From: Chryseobacterium bernardetii | GTDB taxonomy: Bacteria; Bacteroidota; Bacteroidia; Flavobacteriales; Weeksellaceae | Length of the DNA stretch: 64,000 nucleotides | NCBI RefSeq assembly: GCF_003815975.1 | Contig: NZ_CP033932.1 | Coordinates: forward strand, 2,147,001-2,211,000 | Reading direction: 5' to 3' | In this document: positions 18,301 through 28,582 of the stretch, one piece after another | Layout: the number at the start of each line of letters is the position of its first letter | Numbering within the stretch: the first letter of the stretch is position 1 | Notes under the pieces: generated by a model | Database searches by the model: none | Seen by the model: only the letters and a program-made list of their open reading frames with translations | What the model was told of the DNA's origin: nothing | Made by a program: the position numbers and the translations under genes

Positions 18301-18541
18301 TGCCGGTTTGATTCCATTAGTTGTAGCAACCGGCCCCGGAGCAATTGGAAACCGTACTATCGGAACAGCTGCGGCCGGAGGAATGTTGATAGGAACTGTT
18401 TTCGGACTGATGATTATCCCTGGATTGTATTACATTTTCGGAACCATTGCTGAAAAGTCGAGATTGGCGAGATATGAAGAAGAAAATCCTTTAACAGAAC
18501 AAACTGAACCTTATGAACACGATGGAAAATTCGAAGACTAA
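15350..18541 (+). CDS. RND efflux permease (HAE1 type)
   Basis: A 1063-aa proton-driven multidrug exporter of the AcrB/MexB family in the inner membrane. It opens with FIRRPVLSIVISLIIVFMGI (TM1) and QFPSISPPKVNITADYPGA. The paired aspartates of TM4 are in GVVVDDAIVVIEAV and the TM10-11 region has LGKNAVLIVEFA. Length and the two-fold repeated architecture fit the family. Drug range cannot be predicted. The 3' end overlaps the channel gene by 29 bases. Confidence 0.95.
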   Translation: MFKKFIRRPVLSIVISLIIVFMGILSLVKLPVTQFPSISPPKVNITADYPGANNELLIKSVVIPLERGLNGVPGMKYMTSDAGNDGEASIQVVFDLGTDPNVAAVNVQNRVSSVVNKLPPLVVREGVKITREEPNMLMYINLYSDDPKADQKFLFNYADINVMSELRRVSGVGFADILGTREYAMRIWLKPDRLTAYNISADEVMEALNDQSLEASPGKTGESSGKRSQSFEYVLKYPGRFNNEKDYGNIILRAKPDGESIRLKDVADIEFGSSMYDIYSTLNGKPSAAITVKQSYGSNASDVIKNVKTLMADLEKNTFPKGMHYDISYDVSRFLDASMEKVIHTLFEAFILVAIVVFLFLGDWRSTLIPTLAVPVSLVGTFAIMSAFGITLNMISLFALVMAIGVVVDDAIVVIEAVHAKMEEKNLSPLKATEEAMHEISGAIIAITLVMASVFIPIAFMSGPVGVFYRQFSITMASSIILSGVVALTLTPALCALILKNNHGKAKKKTPITIFLDKFNNLFTKGAGKYEGILKKTVTKKGITLPLLLAFCACTFFLSNSLPSGFIPAEDQGMIYAIIQTPPGSTLERTNQIARELLKESEDVDGVKSVSSLAGYEILTEGTGSNSGTCLINLKSWDERKESAAEIIEKLEEKAKNIPGANIEFFQPPSIPGYGAAGGFELRLLDKAGSGDYHKMEQVSNDFVKELKKRPELGSAFTFYSASFPQYMLRVDNDLAEQKGVTIAKAMDNLSTLIGSNYETSFIRFDRPYKVIVQAGPQYRALPTDLLKLYVKNDKDQMVPYSDFMHLEKVYGLSEITRHNMYNSAEVSGTPAPGYSSGQAIQAIQEVADKTLPRGFGIDWAGISKDEVSRGNEAVFIFLVCLGFVYLILSAQYESFILPLPVILSLPTGIFGAFLCLKLLGLENNIYAQVAMVMLIGLLGKNAVLIVEFAVQKKAEEGIPVAKAAIEGAAIRFRPILMTSFAFIAGLIPLVVATGPGAIGNRTIGTAAAGGMLIGTVFGLMIIPGLYYIFGTIAEKSRLARYEEENPLTEQTEPYEHDGKFED

Positions 18542-19970
18542 AAATATAATAGCAGCCATTGCCTTATCTCTTGTTTTAGCAAGCTGTAAGGCTCCAATGG
18601 CAACCGTCATAAAAGACGAAGTGAAAGAGAATATCCCTCAGAACTTCAACCAGGAAGAACCTCAGGATGCTAATAATAATAGTGGAACAACTCCATGGAG
18701 GCAGTTTTTTACCGACCCCAATCTGGTAAGCCTTATTGAAACGGCTTTAAAGAATAACCAGGAGCTTATGATTACGCTTCAGGAAATTGAAATTGCTAAA
18801 AGTGGGGTTTTGGCTAAAAAAGGAAGACTAACGCCCACCGTTTCTGCGGGAATAGGGGCTGGATTGAAAAAAGCAGGCCGATATACGAGTGAAGGAGCCG
18901 GGGATGCAAGTACTGAAATGGAGCCGGGAAGAAAGATACCGGATCCTCTTGGTAACTTTGAAGGAGGTTTAATGGCTAACTGGGAAATAGATATCTGGAA
19001 GAAATTAAGAACAGAAAAGGAATCTGCAGTGGCACATTATCTTTCCACAGTAGAAGGGAAAAACTTTGTTCTGTCTCTCCTTATTGAGGAAGTAGCTAAT
19101 AATTATTACGAATTATTGGCGCTTGATAATCAGTTAGATATTATTCAACAATATATCAAGCTGCAGCAAAGGGCTTTGGAAATTTCCAAAATTCAGAAAG
19201 AAGCTGCCGCAGCAACGGAATTAGCGGTGAAGAAGTTTGAAGCCGAGCTGGCTAAATCAAAAGCTTCAGAATATACGATCCGACAGCAGATTACGGAAAA
19301 GGAGAATGAGATCAATGCTTTATTGGGAAGATATCCACAGCCGATTGTCAGAGCAAAGGAAAACTTTATGTCAACTATTCCGCCAACGGTGTATACAGGG
19401 ATTCCTTCACAATTGCTGGCCAATCGTCCTGATATTAAACAGGCAGAGTTGGAATTGAAGGCATCAAAACTGGATGTGGAAGCGGCAAGAAAAGAATTCT
19501 ATCCATCCCTGGAGATTTCTGCTACTTTGGGATTAGAGGCATTTAAGCCATCTTATCTGGTAAAAATGCCGGAATCTATTGCTTACAATCTTGTAGGTGA
19601 GATGGCAGGGCCACTGATTAATAAGAGTGCTATAAAAGCGAACTTCCAGGCAGCAGATGCCAAACAGATTCAGGCATTGTATGAATATGATAAAACTATT
19701 TTGAATGCTTATCTGGACGTAGCCAATCTGATGTCGAAGATTAAGAATATAGATCAGTATTATCAATTAAAATCTCAGGAAACAAAAGCTCTGGACCAGT
19801 CTATTGATATTGCCAACCAGTTATTCAGAAATTCTAGAGCAGATTATCTTGAAGTCCTATTGAATCAAAGGGATGCTTTGGATGCTAAAATGGAGCTTAT
19901 AGAAGCGAAACAAAAACAGCTGAACGCTGTAGTAGACATTTATAAAAGTCTGGGCGGCGGCTGGAAATAA
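18513..19970 (+). CDS. RND efflux outer-membrane channel (TolC/NodT family)
   Basis: A 485-aa outer-membrane factor lipoprotein (SLVLASC lipobox) that completes the tripartite pump. Two efflux-protein repeats are visible, with WEIDIWKKLRTEKESA and the second-half marker LLANRPDIKQAELELKAS. It starts inside the permease gene; ATG codons at 18513 and 18522 are both possible. A terminator follows at 20012. The adaptor, permease and channel genes form one operon. Confidence 0.92.
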   Translation: MNTMENSKTKNIIAAIALSLVLASCKAPMATVIKDEVKENIPQNFNQEEPQDANNNSGTTPWRQFFTDPNLVSLIETALKNNQELMITLQEIEIAKSGVLAKKGRLTPTVSAGIGAGLKKAGRYTSEGAGDASTEMEPGRKIPDPLGNFEGGLMANWEIDIWKKLRTEKESAVAHYLSTVEGKNFVLSLLIEEVANNYYELLALDNQLDIIQQYIKLQQRALEISKIQKEAAAATELAVKKFEAELAKSKASEYTIRQQITEKENEINALLGRYPQPIVRAKENFMSTIPPTVYTGIPSQLLANRPDIKQAELELKASKLDVEAARKEFYPSLEISATLGLEAFKPSYLVKMPESIAYNLVGEMAGPLINKSAIKANFQAADAKQIQALYEYDKTILNAYLDVANLMSKIKNIDQYYQLKSQETKALDQSIDIANQLFRNSRADYLEVLLNQRDALDAKMELIEAKQKQLNAVVDIYKSLGGGWK

Positions 19971-20011
19971 AAAAACATCATAATTCAATCAATAAACAGT
20001 TAATGTTTTGA

Positions 20012-20040
20012 GGGTTGGCTCTTCGGGGCTGGCCCTTTTT
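20012..20040 (+). terminator. Terminator of the efflux operon
   Basis: GGGTTGGCTC pairs with GGGCTGGCCC (several G-U pairs in RNA) around a stable TTCG tetraloop and is followed by a T tract. Confidence 0.8.
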
Positions 20041-20273
20041 GTATTCAGTAAATGAAGAAACTCCTATTGATAGACTTTTTATATTCTGACTTTCCGTCAT
20101 CTCCTTCCAATCCATTTCTTCCAGCAATTACAACCAATTACTTGGAGGAATATGCCTCTCTTGCGAAGCTTTTCTTAAAATAGAACAAGTCAGAGTAGAG
20201 TAAATAAGATAATGGAGTTGGTCAGCTAAACAGGAAATAAGGCAGCAATTTTTTTTATATGATTCATGATAAT
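20041..20273. other. Non-coding stretch before the Rhs locus
   Basis: No convincing gene. With 20274-20465 it makes a 425-bp gap between the efflux terminator and the T9SS-sorted protein gene; the second half holds two promoter signals described separately. Confidence 0.5.
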
Positions 20274-20311
20274 AACACGCCAAGTTCTGTCGCAATGCTT
20301 CTGTAGATTTA
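20274..20311 (+). promoter_or_regulatory. Shared promoter element, copy A (Rhs locus)
   Basis: AACACGCCAAGTTCTGTCG at 20274-20292, then exactly 11 bases, then TAGATTTA (seven of eight bases as in TAnnTTTG). The same arrangement occurs at 35256-35293 and, on the minus strand, at 38467-38429. It lies about 155 bases upstream of the T9SS-sorted protein gene, so it may be a distal promoter of the Rhs operon. Confidence 0.55.
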
Positions 20312-20393
20312 CATCATCATTAAGAAATCACTTAAACGCGATGAAATTTCCTGATGTTTTAAAATATTTTATATTAAATCACATTAATATGAC

Positions 20394-20421
20394 TTGTATA
20401 AATAAAAAAAAACTAAATTTG
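20394..20421 (+). promoter_or_regulatory. Proximal promoter of the Rhs operon
   Basis: TTG at 20394-20396, 17 bases, then TAAATTTG at 20414-20421. This is a full match to the Bacteroidota -33/-7 promoter. It predicts a leader of about 40 bases before the ATG at 20466. Confidence 0.7.
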
Positions 20422-20465
20422 GGCAGAATTTTAAAAGCTAATTACTCACTCAAAAAAACACGGGA

Positions 20466-22007
20466 ATGAAAAAGATTTATCTTAGTGCATGTACTGTATG
20501 CACCATCCTTGGGCTCTCTGCCCAGGAAGTTCTGTGGCAGAAAGATATCAGATCCTCTACCCAGGATTTTCTAAGCCAGGTTACCACTACAATCGATCAG
20601 CAGTATCTTATTACGGGAAGCTCCATACAGAGCGATAAACTTCAGCAGGGAAGCAAACAGAACAACGGTTACGATTTCCATCTGGTTAAGCTTAATCAGC
20701 AGGGAGAAGAAGTCTGGGAAAAGTATTTCTCCGGGAACAATCACGATTATTTATCTTCTACGGTAAGAACCCAGGAGGGTGGATTTCTAATTTCAGGAAC
20801 CAGCTATTCCGGGAAAGCTTTAGATAAAAAAGAGGAATCCAAAGGCGGTTCAGACATCTGGCTCATCAGAATCAATGAATTCGGGGATGAATTATGGCAG
20901 AAAACGTTGGGAACCTCTTCTGATGAAGAAGCCAGAGCAGTAATTCAAAGTACAGATTTAGGCTTTTTTATCGCCGGAAATGTACAGAACTCTTCCAATG
21001 GTTATGGTTCAAAAGATGTTTGGATTGTAAGACTTGACAAGGACGGAAAAGAATTATCACAGCTGACTTTAGGCGGAAAAGGCTTAGATGAAGTAGAGAA
21101 AATGATTCCTACCCGTGATGGCGGAGCTTTATTAGGTATCTATTCCAGAAGCTCTGTAAGTGGTTCAAAGAAAACTGAAAACTTTGGTGAAGGAGATTAC
21201 TGGATTATAAAAGTATCTAAAGACAATAAGGTAGAATGGGAAAAGAACTTTGGCGGTAAAGGAGACGACCATGTAAGAACAATGGCTTTAACAGCAAACG
21301 GTTATATCATTGGTGGGGAATCCAGGTCTGAAAGATCAGGAAACAAAACGGTAGGTATCCAGGAAGGAACAGACCTTTGGCTGATTGCCCTTAACGAAAG
21401 AGGCGATGAACAGTGGCAGAAATCCTACAATTTCAAAAACCGTGATATTCTGATGGGAATGAGCGTGATTCATTCTTCGGATGATACATCCTCAAAAGGA
21501 ATTTTATTAGGCGGCTATACCCAGGCAGAAGGAAGAATAGAAAAAGATGATGAGACCTTCTGGATGCTATACCTGGATGCAAATGGCAATGAGCAGTGGA
21601 GAAAACACGTTGCAGGAGAATCCAGACAGAAAGAAGAAAGGCTTTCAGACTTGAAATTAAACAGGGACGGTTCTATTGTTTTAGCAGGAACCAGTGCGAA
21701 GGAGCTGGGAAAAGAAAACTGGAAGATCGTAAAGCTTGGTGACAAACAGGTGAATGATCTGATTGAAAAATATGACATTAAGATCTATCCTAATCCGGTA
21801 TCAGACTATGCATACGTAGAAATAGGCTATGATTTCAAAGAAGCTGATATTATGCTGTATGATATGAGCGGAAGACAGCTTCAGAACTTTAAAACAAAGA
21901 ACAGAGTTACTAAGATCAATACCCAAGCTTTAATACAGGGAGCTTATTTAGTGACCATAAAAACAGATAACAATAAAACAGCGAATGCAAAGCTGATTAA
22001 GAAATAA
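20466..22007 (+). CDS. T9SS-sorted repeat protein (type A sorting domain)
   Basis: A 513-aa secreted protein. It has a Sec signal peptide ending near LGLSAQ and about eight repeats of roughly 50 residues with the pattern GGxDxWLIRxNExGDExWQKxxGG, probably blades of a beta-propeller-like fold. The C-terminal type A T9SS sorting domain begins IKIYPNPVSDYAYVEIG (about residue 440) and contains LYDMSGRQLQ and ends in a basic tail. It should be exported by the gldKLMN-type system and anchored or released at the surface. It lies 13 bases before the large YD-repeat gene, so it is probably the first gene of the Rhs operon. Its function is not known. Confidence 0.88.
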   Translation: MKKIYLSACTVCTILGLSAQEVLWQKDIRSSTQDFLSQVTTTIDQQYLITGSSIQSDKLQQGSKQNNGYDFHLVKLNQQGEEVWEKYFSGNNHDYLSSTVRTQEGGFLISGTSYSGKALDKKEESKGGSDIWLIRINEFGDELWQKTLGTSSDEEARAVIQSTDLGFFIAGNVQNSSNGYGSKDVWIVRLDKDGKELSQLTLGGKGLDEVEKMIPTRDGGALLGIYSRSSVSGSKKTENFGEGDYWIIKVSKDNKVEWEKNFGGKGDDHVRTMALTANGYIIGGESRSERSGNKTVGIQEGTDLWLIALNERGDEQWQKSYNFKNRDILMGMSVIHSSDDTSSKGILLGGYTQAEGRIEKDDETFWMLYLDANGNEQWRKHVAGESRQKEERLSDLKLNRDGSIVLAGTSAKELGKENWKIVKLGDKQVNDLIEKYDIKIYPNPVSDYAYVEIGYDFKEADIMLYDMSGRQLQNFKTKNRVTKINTQALIQGAYLVTIKTDNNKTANAKLIKK

Positions 22008-22020
22008 AAAAACATTAATC

Positions 22021-25000
22021 ATGAAAAAAATAATACTATTATTACTAGTGGGTGGACTTTGTAAAGCACAGCTTACTATTGGTAATGAACAAACTAAACA
22101 GGTTGTTCCTTTACCAGCCAGCGCAGAGTCATATAGCCTCTCAAAAGTGGAGGCAGTACCTATGGATTATTTCCGAGGGAAAGCGAATATCAATATCCAA
22201 ATTTATACGATAAGCGTTGATGGAATTAGCATCCCTATTTCTCTTGCTTATAATACAGGCGGAATAAAACTAAATGAAGTAGCTACTACTGTAGGATTAG
22301 GCTGGTCACTCAGTATTCCCGGAACTATTTCTCATAATGTTGTAGGTTTAGATGATCTGGATGTCCCTTTCTTTAAAAAGAATATAGCTGAATATGGAGC
22401 CTATAGCGGGACTATTACAGAATCGTATATGAATAACCAGCTACGGGCTGATCTGGAAAGTATATACAACGGTAATTATGATACCCAAAAAGATATTTTT
22501 GATTACAATCTGCCCACTGCATCAGGTTCTTTTTTAATGAAAGAGAATAATCAGACTTTTTTGATTCCCAATGATGATGTGGTTATCACAAGAAATAATG
22601 ATAAATTTTATGTAAAAGATACGCAGGGTACTGAATATTGGATATCTCCAAGAAATTTAGTATCACCTGGAAGCATAGGAGGCCCTACAGTAGCTCACAA
22701 AACATTATATAATCTTGATGAACTTAAAATTAACAATAAATCTGTTCATTTTTATTATAACAAAAATAATAGTTATGAAGAAAGAAATATCAGCCAGGTT
22801 GCTAATTTTAAAATATCAACTAAACCAAGCGGGAATTTTCATGATCCGATTCCTCTTCCTAAATATGAAAAAACAGAAACATCCACTTCCTTTTCAGAAT
22901 CTCTTATCAGTAAAATCAGTTTTGATAATGGGGAAGTTAATTTTTTATATTCCAATGACGCTGATGCAGCATTTGCTGACGGAACATCATTCAGAAAAGA
23001 TCTAAGTGGTGGACAGGGGATTGCGCTTCGCAGAGTGATCATAACCAATAAAGCAGGTGTTAGCGTAAAAGATATTAGTCTTAATTATAGTTATTTTGAA
23101 ACAGATAATACAAATAAAACCTATGAAGATTACAGACTTAAACTTCTGAGTGTTCACGATAATTTACAAAATACAGAGTATTCATTTGACTACAACGAAC
23201 AGTATAAACTTCCCAAACGGAGCAGCAGTAATGATGACTACTGGGGGTATATCAACAGTATTAATAACGGAGAAATAACAAATATACCAAATAAAGTTTA
23301 CGATTACGAAATTCCTTTAACAGAAATGAACGCTATTTCTACAAGGAATAGGGAGCCTAATGAAGATTATGCTATTTTAGGGACGCTAAAATCCATAAAA
23401 TATCCTACGGGAGCCAAGAAAAATTTTTACTATGAACTCCCATACAATACAGTAAGAGAATCTCTAGGGGATGCCGATGGATATTTGCCCATAGGAACAG
23501 TTAGAACAAGATCTACAGAAGATGGGTATGATAATACTCAGACATTCTCTGTTACATCAGCACATTTACAGCAAATAATAGATCTTGGAATTAATGCTAC
23601 ACCCAAAAAGCTTCAAATAGATTTTTGGAACGCATGTAAAAATGCTAGTAATACAGGTCCTGAGGGGCCAGCAGAAACTGCTTGTTGGGGATTTGCACAA
23701 ACTGGAAGTAAAACTTTTTCCCAGTATAAACCCAGTACTGTTGATTGGGAAATTCCAGTTGGGCAGGATATTATGTTGAATCTGTATAAAATAGGGATGT
23801 GTAACTGTAGTATTTCAGCAAAGATCAGATATTCATATCCTATTTATACTGATAAAATGAAAAAATATGGTGCTCCTCGTATCAAAAAAATTGAAGATAT
23901 TGACGCTAATAATGTTTCAAACGTTTATGAATATGCCTATGGAAAATATATTAATGGAGTCTTTGTTCCTGATTTCCAGTTGAAACAGAAATATAATTTT
24001 TCATCTTTTATTAAAAGACAAATAATAGAAACTGCTGAAGCAGGTGGTGGAACACAGATTGGGTACGCTTTTGAAAGATATTACCGTCTTCACAATTCCA
24101 GCCAGGGAAACACCAGTTATGGCAGCTCGGATGTCATTAATTATCCTTCTGTAGTTGAAATTACAGGAAAAGGAAAGATTGTGAGAGAATATGAAATTTC
24201 CGGCAGTTCAGACTATGTGTATAACAAATGGAAAGGTGGCAGACTGAAAAGGGAAATTTATCTCAATAATGCTAACGATACTTTAAAAATAGTAAAAAAT
24301 AGCTATCAGCTTAATACCCTGAAAAACGGTTTATCCGAGTTTACCACAAACAATCCGAAAATAGCTGCTTTTTCTACAGATTTTGATATTACAAAAGGGA
24401 CTGCCATTGTTATGGATATTCCGGTGGAAATTTTTGTTGTGGATCCTAAAATGTACATGATTGAATCTGCAAAAGTAGAGCATATCGGAACTACAACGAA
24501 AGAGTTTTTTGGGGATAAATCTATTGTAACTAAAACATTCAATACCTATTGGGATACTGATATCAATAGGCCCTTCAATGTAAAAAGTACTGAAAATATT
24601 TTGCCATCCGGTGAAAGTATAAAAACAGAGTATCAGTATGCTCATCAGACCGGAAACCAATTGCTGATAGATAAAAATATGATTGCTATTCCTTTAGAAA
24701 CAGAAACAAAGCAGAGTGTTAATGGAGTTGTGAATACATTGTCAAAAAGCAAAACAATTTATCCAATAACCCTTCCAGTTTCTCAAACGGGATACTTAGT
24801 ACTTCCTACCTCTGTTTTATCATATGATCTTCAAAATCCTGCAGCAGTAGCAAATGAAGTGAAATATGATAAATATGATAGTAAAGGTAACCTTCAGCAG
24901 TATACCACTAAAGATGGAGTTTCAACGGTTATCATTTGGGGATATAATGGTACCCAGCCTATTGCCAAGATTGAAAATGCAAAACTGGAGAACATTGGGC

Positions 25001-25290
25001 AGTCATTCATAGACAGTATTGTGAATGCCTCTAATACAGATGCAGCCGCAGAAAGGAATAATGATGAAACTACTCTGTTAAATGCATTTAAAACTTTTAA
25101 AGACAACTTATCAAATTATCAGATCACTACCTACACCTATGATCCATTAATCGGAGTGAGAAGTATTACCCCGCCATCCGGTATCAGAGAAGTTTATCTT
25201 TATGATGATGCAGGCAGATTAAAAGAAATCAGAGAGCATAATAATACCGGAAAATTATTAAAAGAATTCAACTACCATTACAAAAACTGA
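22021..25290 (+). CDS. Secreted YD/RHS-repeat protein (first half of the Rhs pair)
   Basis: A 1089-aa protein with a Sec signal peptide (ending near LCKAQ). Its N-terminal region, with PISLAYNTGGIKLNEVATTVGLGWSL, resembles the SpvB/TcB-like start of Rhs shells. The C-terminal third has YD-type repeats such as ITTYTYDPLIGVRSITPP and VYLYDDAGRLKEIREH. It carries no Rhs-core motif and no toxin end of its own, and is followed only 5 bases later by a second Rhs gene that does. The Rhs shell may therefore be built from two polypeptides, as in Tc toxin B and C subunits (inference). Confidence 0.85.
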   Translation: MKKIILLLLVGGLCKAQLTIGNEQTKQVVPLPASAESYSLSKVEAVPMDYFRGKANINIQIYTISVDGISIPISLAYNTGGIKLNEVATTVGLGWSLSIPGTISHNVVGLDDLDVPFFKKNIAEYGAYSGTITESYMNNQLRADLESIYNGNYDTQKDIFDYNLPTASGSFLMKENNQTFLIPNDDVVITRNNDKFYVKDTQGTEYWISPRNLVSPGSIGGPTVAHKTLYNLDELKINNKSVHFYYNKNNSYEERNISQVANFKISTKPSGNFHDPIPLPKYEKTETSTSFSESLISKISFDNGEVNFLYSNDADAAFADGTSFRKDLSGGQGIALRRVIITNKAGVSVKDISLNYSYFETDNTNKTYEDYRLKLLSVHDNLQNTEYSFDYNEQYKLPKRSSSNDDYWGYINSINNGEITNIPNKVYDYEIPLTEMNAISTRNREPNEDYAILGTLKSIKYPTGAKKNFYYELPYNTVRESLGDADGYLPIGTVRTRSTEDGYDNTQTFSVTSAHLQQIIDLGINATPKKLQIDFWNACKNASNTGPEGPAETACWGFAQTGSKTFSQYKPSTVDWEIPVGQDIMLNLYKIGMCNCSISAKIRYSYPIYTDKMKKYGAPRIKKIEDIDANNVSNVYEYAYGKYINGVFVPDFQLKQKYNFSSFIKRQIIETAEAGGGTQIGYAFERYYRLHNSSQGNTSYGSSDVINYPSVVEITGKGKIVREYEISGSSDYVYNKWKGGRLKREIYLNNANDTLKIVKNSYQLNTLKNGLSEFTTNNPKIAAFSTDFDITKGTAIVMDIPVEIFVVDPKMYMIESAKVEHIGTTTKEFFGDKSIVTKTFNTYWDTDINRPFNVKSTENILPSGESIKTEYQYAHQTGNQLLIDKNMIAIPLETETKQSVNGVVNTLSKSKTIYPITLPVSQTGYLVLPTSVLSYDLQNPAAVANEVKYDKYDSKGNLQQYTTKDGVSTVIIWGYNGTQPIAKIENAKLENIGQSFIDSIVNASNTDAAAERNNDETTLLNAFKTFKDNLSNYQITTYTYDPLIGVRSITPPSGIREVYLYDDAGRLKEIREHNNTGKLLKEFNYHYKN

Positions 25291-25295
25291 AACCG

Positions 25296-28200
25296 ATGAA
25301 AAAAAAACTCATTCCCATAGGGATGCTGCTGATGGGCCATTCCGTCCATGCCCAGGCTACTCCGGGAGAAAATTATATTCAATCCAAGACTTATCTGGAT
25401 TACAATGGAACAACCCCAACAAAAATCTCAGAAACCGTTCAGTATTTTGACGGATTGGGAAGGCCAAAGCAAGAACGGGGCTATATATAATTCCCCTCTT
25501 GGAAATGCCTCATCAGTATATGGCTCTGAAAAGATCTATTCAGAAAAAATATTGGAAAACTCTCCCTTAGACAAGATCCAGCAGCAGATTCAGGTGGGAA
25601 ATGACTGGGCTAACAAACCCGTGAAATTTCAATATGATGCTAATGTTTGGGAAGACTACGTAAGGAAATATGAAACTACTACTACGTGGGTTGAAGGAAG
25701 GACACAAACCTCGGTTCAGCTCCTTCAGTATTTCCAGCCGTCACAGCTCTATAAAAACACCGTCACCGATGAAGACGGCAATAAAACCATAGAATTCAAA
25801 AATGGTAAAGGACAGGTTTTATTGGTTAAGAAAGTATTGAATTCCACACAGAATACTGATACATACTATGTTTATAATGAATATGATCAATTAGCATTTG
25901 TTATTCCTCCTTTAGCATCAGCCCCCACTGTAGAGACTGGCACTGTAGAAAATTTGTATTATCAGTACCGTTATGATGGAAAAGGCAGACTTGTAGAAAA
26001 GAAGCTTCCTGGAAAAGGTTGGGAATATATGGTATATGATAAAGCAGACAAGCTGGTAATGACTCAGGATGCTAATATGAACCCTACTGGGAACTGGCTT
26101 TTTACAAAATATGATAAATTTTCGCGTGTAGCTTATACAGGAGTGGCATCCATTGGAGCTTGGTTTAAAAGATATCAAGTTCAGAGCAGTGTAGACTATT
26201 ATATTGATCATGGACAGCCTGCAACGGAAGAAAGAAAGAGTACAAGTTTTACGCTCAGTGGAATGGAAATATATTATGGTAACACTGCATATCCTTTTGA
26301 CATAATAAATATTTTATCGGTTAATTATTACGATACCTATCCACAATACAGTTTTAACCCTGCCTTTCCTTCAACCATTCAGGGAGAGCCTGTATGGTGG
26401 ATACACTAAAACAGAATCCAGGCTGGATTTTGCGGGCGTGGCTCAAAGCGTTATCACCAGGCATAAAAGGCTGGAAACAGATACAGAAAGAGTCATTACA
26501 GAAAACTTTGAATATGACCATCAGAACAGGCTGCTTACTCATAAGCATCAGGTAGACAGTAATCCAACAGAAATCCTTACCCAGAATAAGTACAATGAAC
26601 TTTCCCAGCTGGAAACTAAAAAAGTAGGTGGCTCAGATATTGCTAATCCTTTACAGAGTATAGACTACAGATACAATATCAGAGGCTGGATGACCATGAT
26701 TAATGACCCTTCGAACCTTAATGGAGATTTATTTGGATATAAAATGAAGTATAACAATCCGGAATCTTCGGCTTCAACAATAGGCAGGTTCAATGGTAAC
26801 ATTGCAGAGATCGACTGGAAAACCTCTACGGATGGTATTTATAGAAGATACAATTATAATTATGATAACTTAAACAGAATGTTTCATGCTGTTTACAGTA
26901 AACCAGGTTCAACAGTAGAAATTACAAGCGCTTATAATGAATGGGTGCAATATGATCTTAATGGCAATATTACCCGGTTAGACCGATATGGGCAATCAGA
27001 TGGTAACAGTCCTATACAGATAGATCAATTGTATTATGCATACAATGGTAATAGACTGGCTTCTGTATCAGATGCATCAGGGAATTTTTCGGGATATCCT
27101 ACCGGTGGTAATCCTATATCTTATGATGCCAATGGTAATATGACTAATCATTTAGATAAAAATATAACTTCAATAGCGTATAATTTTTTAAATCTTCCTG
27201 CTTATGTTACTAAGAATAATAATAAAAGTCCATTTGGCAGTATAAGTTCTTATTTATATAGAACAGATGGTACTAAACTTAAAAAATTATATTCTTATTA
27301 TAAAAGAGATTCTCAAGGAAATACAAGCCTTGCACAGACTGTTACAGATTATTTAGATGGGTTTCAGTATGTTTTGAATACAACGGGAATAGGATGTCTG
27401 GATTGTCCACCACCTTTACCAGATTTACAATTTGTACCCACATCGGAGGGCTATTATGATTTTGTGAAAAATAAGTATATTTACAACTATGTAGATCATT
27501 TAGGTAATGTAAGAATGAGTTACGAGAAAGGAACTACAGGAACACAGGTCATTGAAGAAAGCAACTATTATCCTTTTGGGTTAAAACATGAAGGATATAA
27601 TACTTCGGTTGGAAATCCTTTGTATAACTACAAATATAATGGCAAGGAACTGCAAAAAGAGACTGGGATGTATGATTATGGAGCAAGATTTTACATGCCT
27701 GACATTGGAAGATGGGGTGTTATAGATCCTCTTTCGGAGCAATCCAGACGTTGGAGTCCTTTTGCATATGCCTACAATAATCCTATTAGATTTATTGATC
27801 CGGATGGAATGCAAGCAGAAGATAAGATTAAAATTTTTAATAATGGTAATATAGAAAGAACAAAAGACAATAATGCCTATGATACTATTACAAACGAAGA
27901 TGAATCTAAGTCTATAAAAATTGCTCGTACAAATGTGACAGAAAGCAATCCAACAGGAGACTCACAAATAGGAGAAGCTAAAGATATTAATTTTAAAACG
28001 CCAGGACACGAAGGCTCAAAAGGAAGTAACATTTATACGTATCTACAAATACAAAATGATGGTGCAGCTAAACAATTTTTTGACTTTGCAGCAGAAAATA
28101 CTAATGTTGAATTTACTAGGGATACATTTAATTTTGGAGATGGGTTTTCCTCAAATGTTATAACTACTAGCCATGTTACTAATGTAAGTGTTAGTGCATA

Positions 28201-28582
28201 TTTTGCTATTCCCTATGTAAATCTAGCAGGAGGAAATGGTAATCACTTCATTAACCAAACCAAAAGTGTTGATTTTGATCATTCTCATCCGCTAGGAGAA
28301 AGTATAGCCCCTGGAGGATTTAATGTTAGATTTGATAAAAATAATAATCCTATTTTTTATAAAATCATTACGGGAGGTTATGTAGATGCTGATGTGTCAA
28401 GCAGAAATCCAATATTTAAAACTACCAATGTCTATAGTACTTGGAAATGGCCAACACCAGGAAAAGGATATGTTAACTTTAATGGTTCAACAGCAACATA
28501 TACAGGTAGTAACAGAAAAATTAATTATGAAAACAAAATTGATATTTATTTTAGGAACTATACTAATTCTATTTTCTTGTAA
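25296..28582 (+). pseudogene. DUF6443/Rhs-core toxin gene broken into three frames
   Basis: A secreted Rhs protein (signal ending SVHAQ, then the DUF6443 start GENYIQSKTYLDYNG) that continues in three reading frames. Frame one stops at 25490, but the protein resumes in the next frame at about 25473 (NGAIYNSPLGN). That frame stops at 26409 and the third resumes at about 26396 (GGYTKTESRLDFAG). At both joints the family, as I remember it, has about 35-55 more residues, so both look like deletions; the first lies at an AAGCAAG motif. The Rhs core (ARFYMPDIGRWGVIDPL, NPIRFIDPDG) ends near 27810. A variable C-terminal domain follows with DHSHP near 28277, resembling JAB-like toxin domains. The toxin end itself is open, so it could serve as a donor cassette. 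Confidence 0.8.

Noticed and set aside
20266..20469. Open frame of 67 codons before the T9SS-sorted gene, ending in an ATGA overlap
   Set aside because: It begins inside the shared promoter element and contains a full -33/-7 promoter. The composition is not protein-like and the overlap is probably chance.
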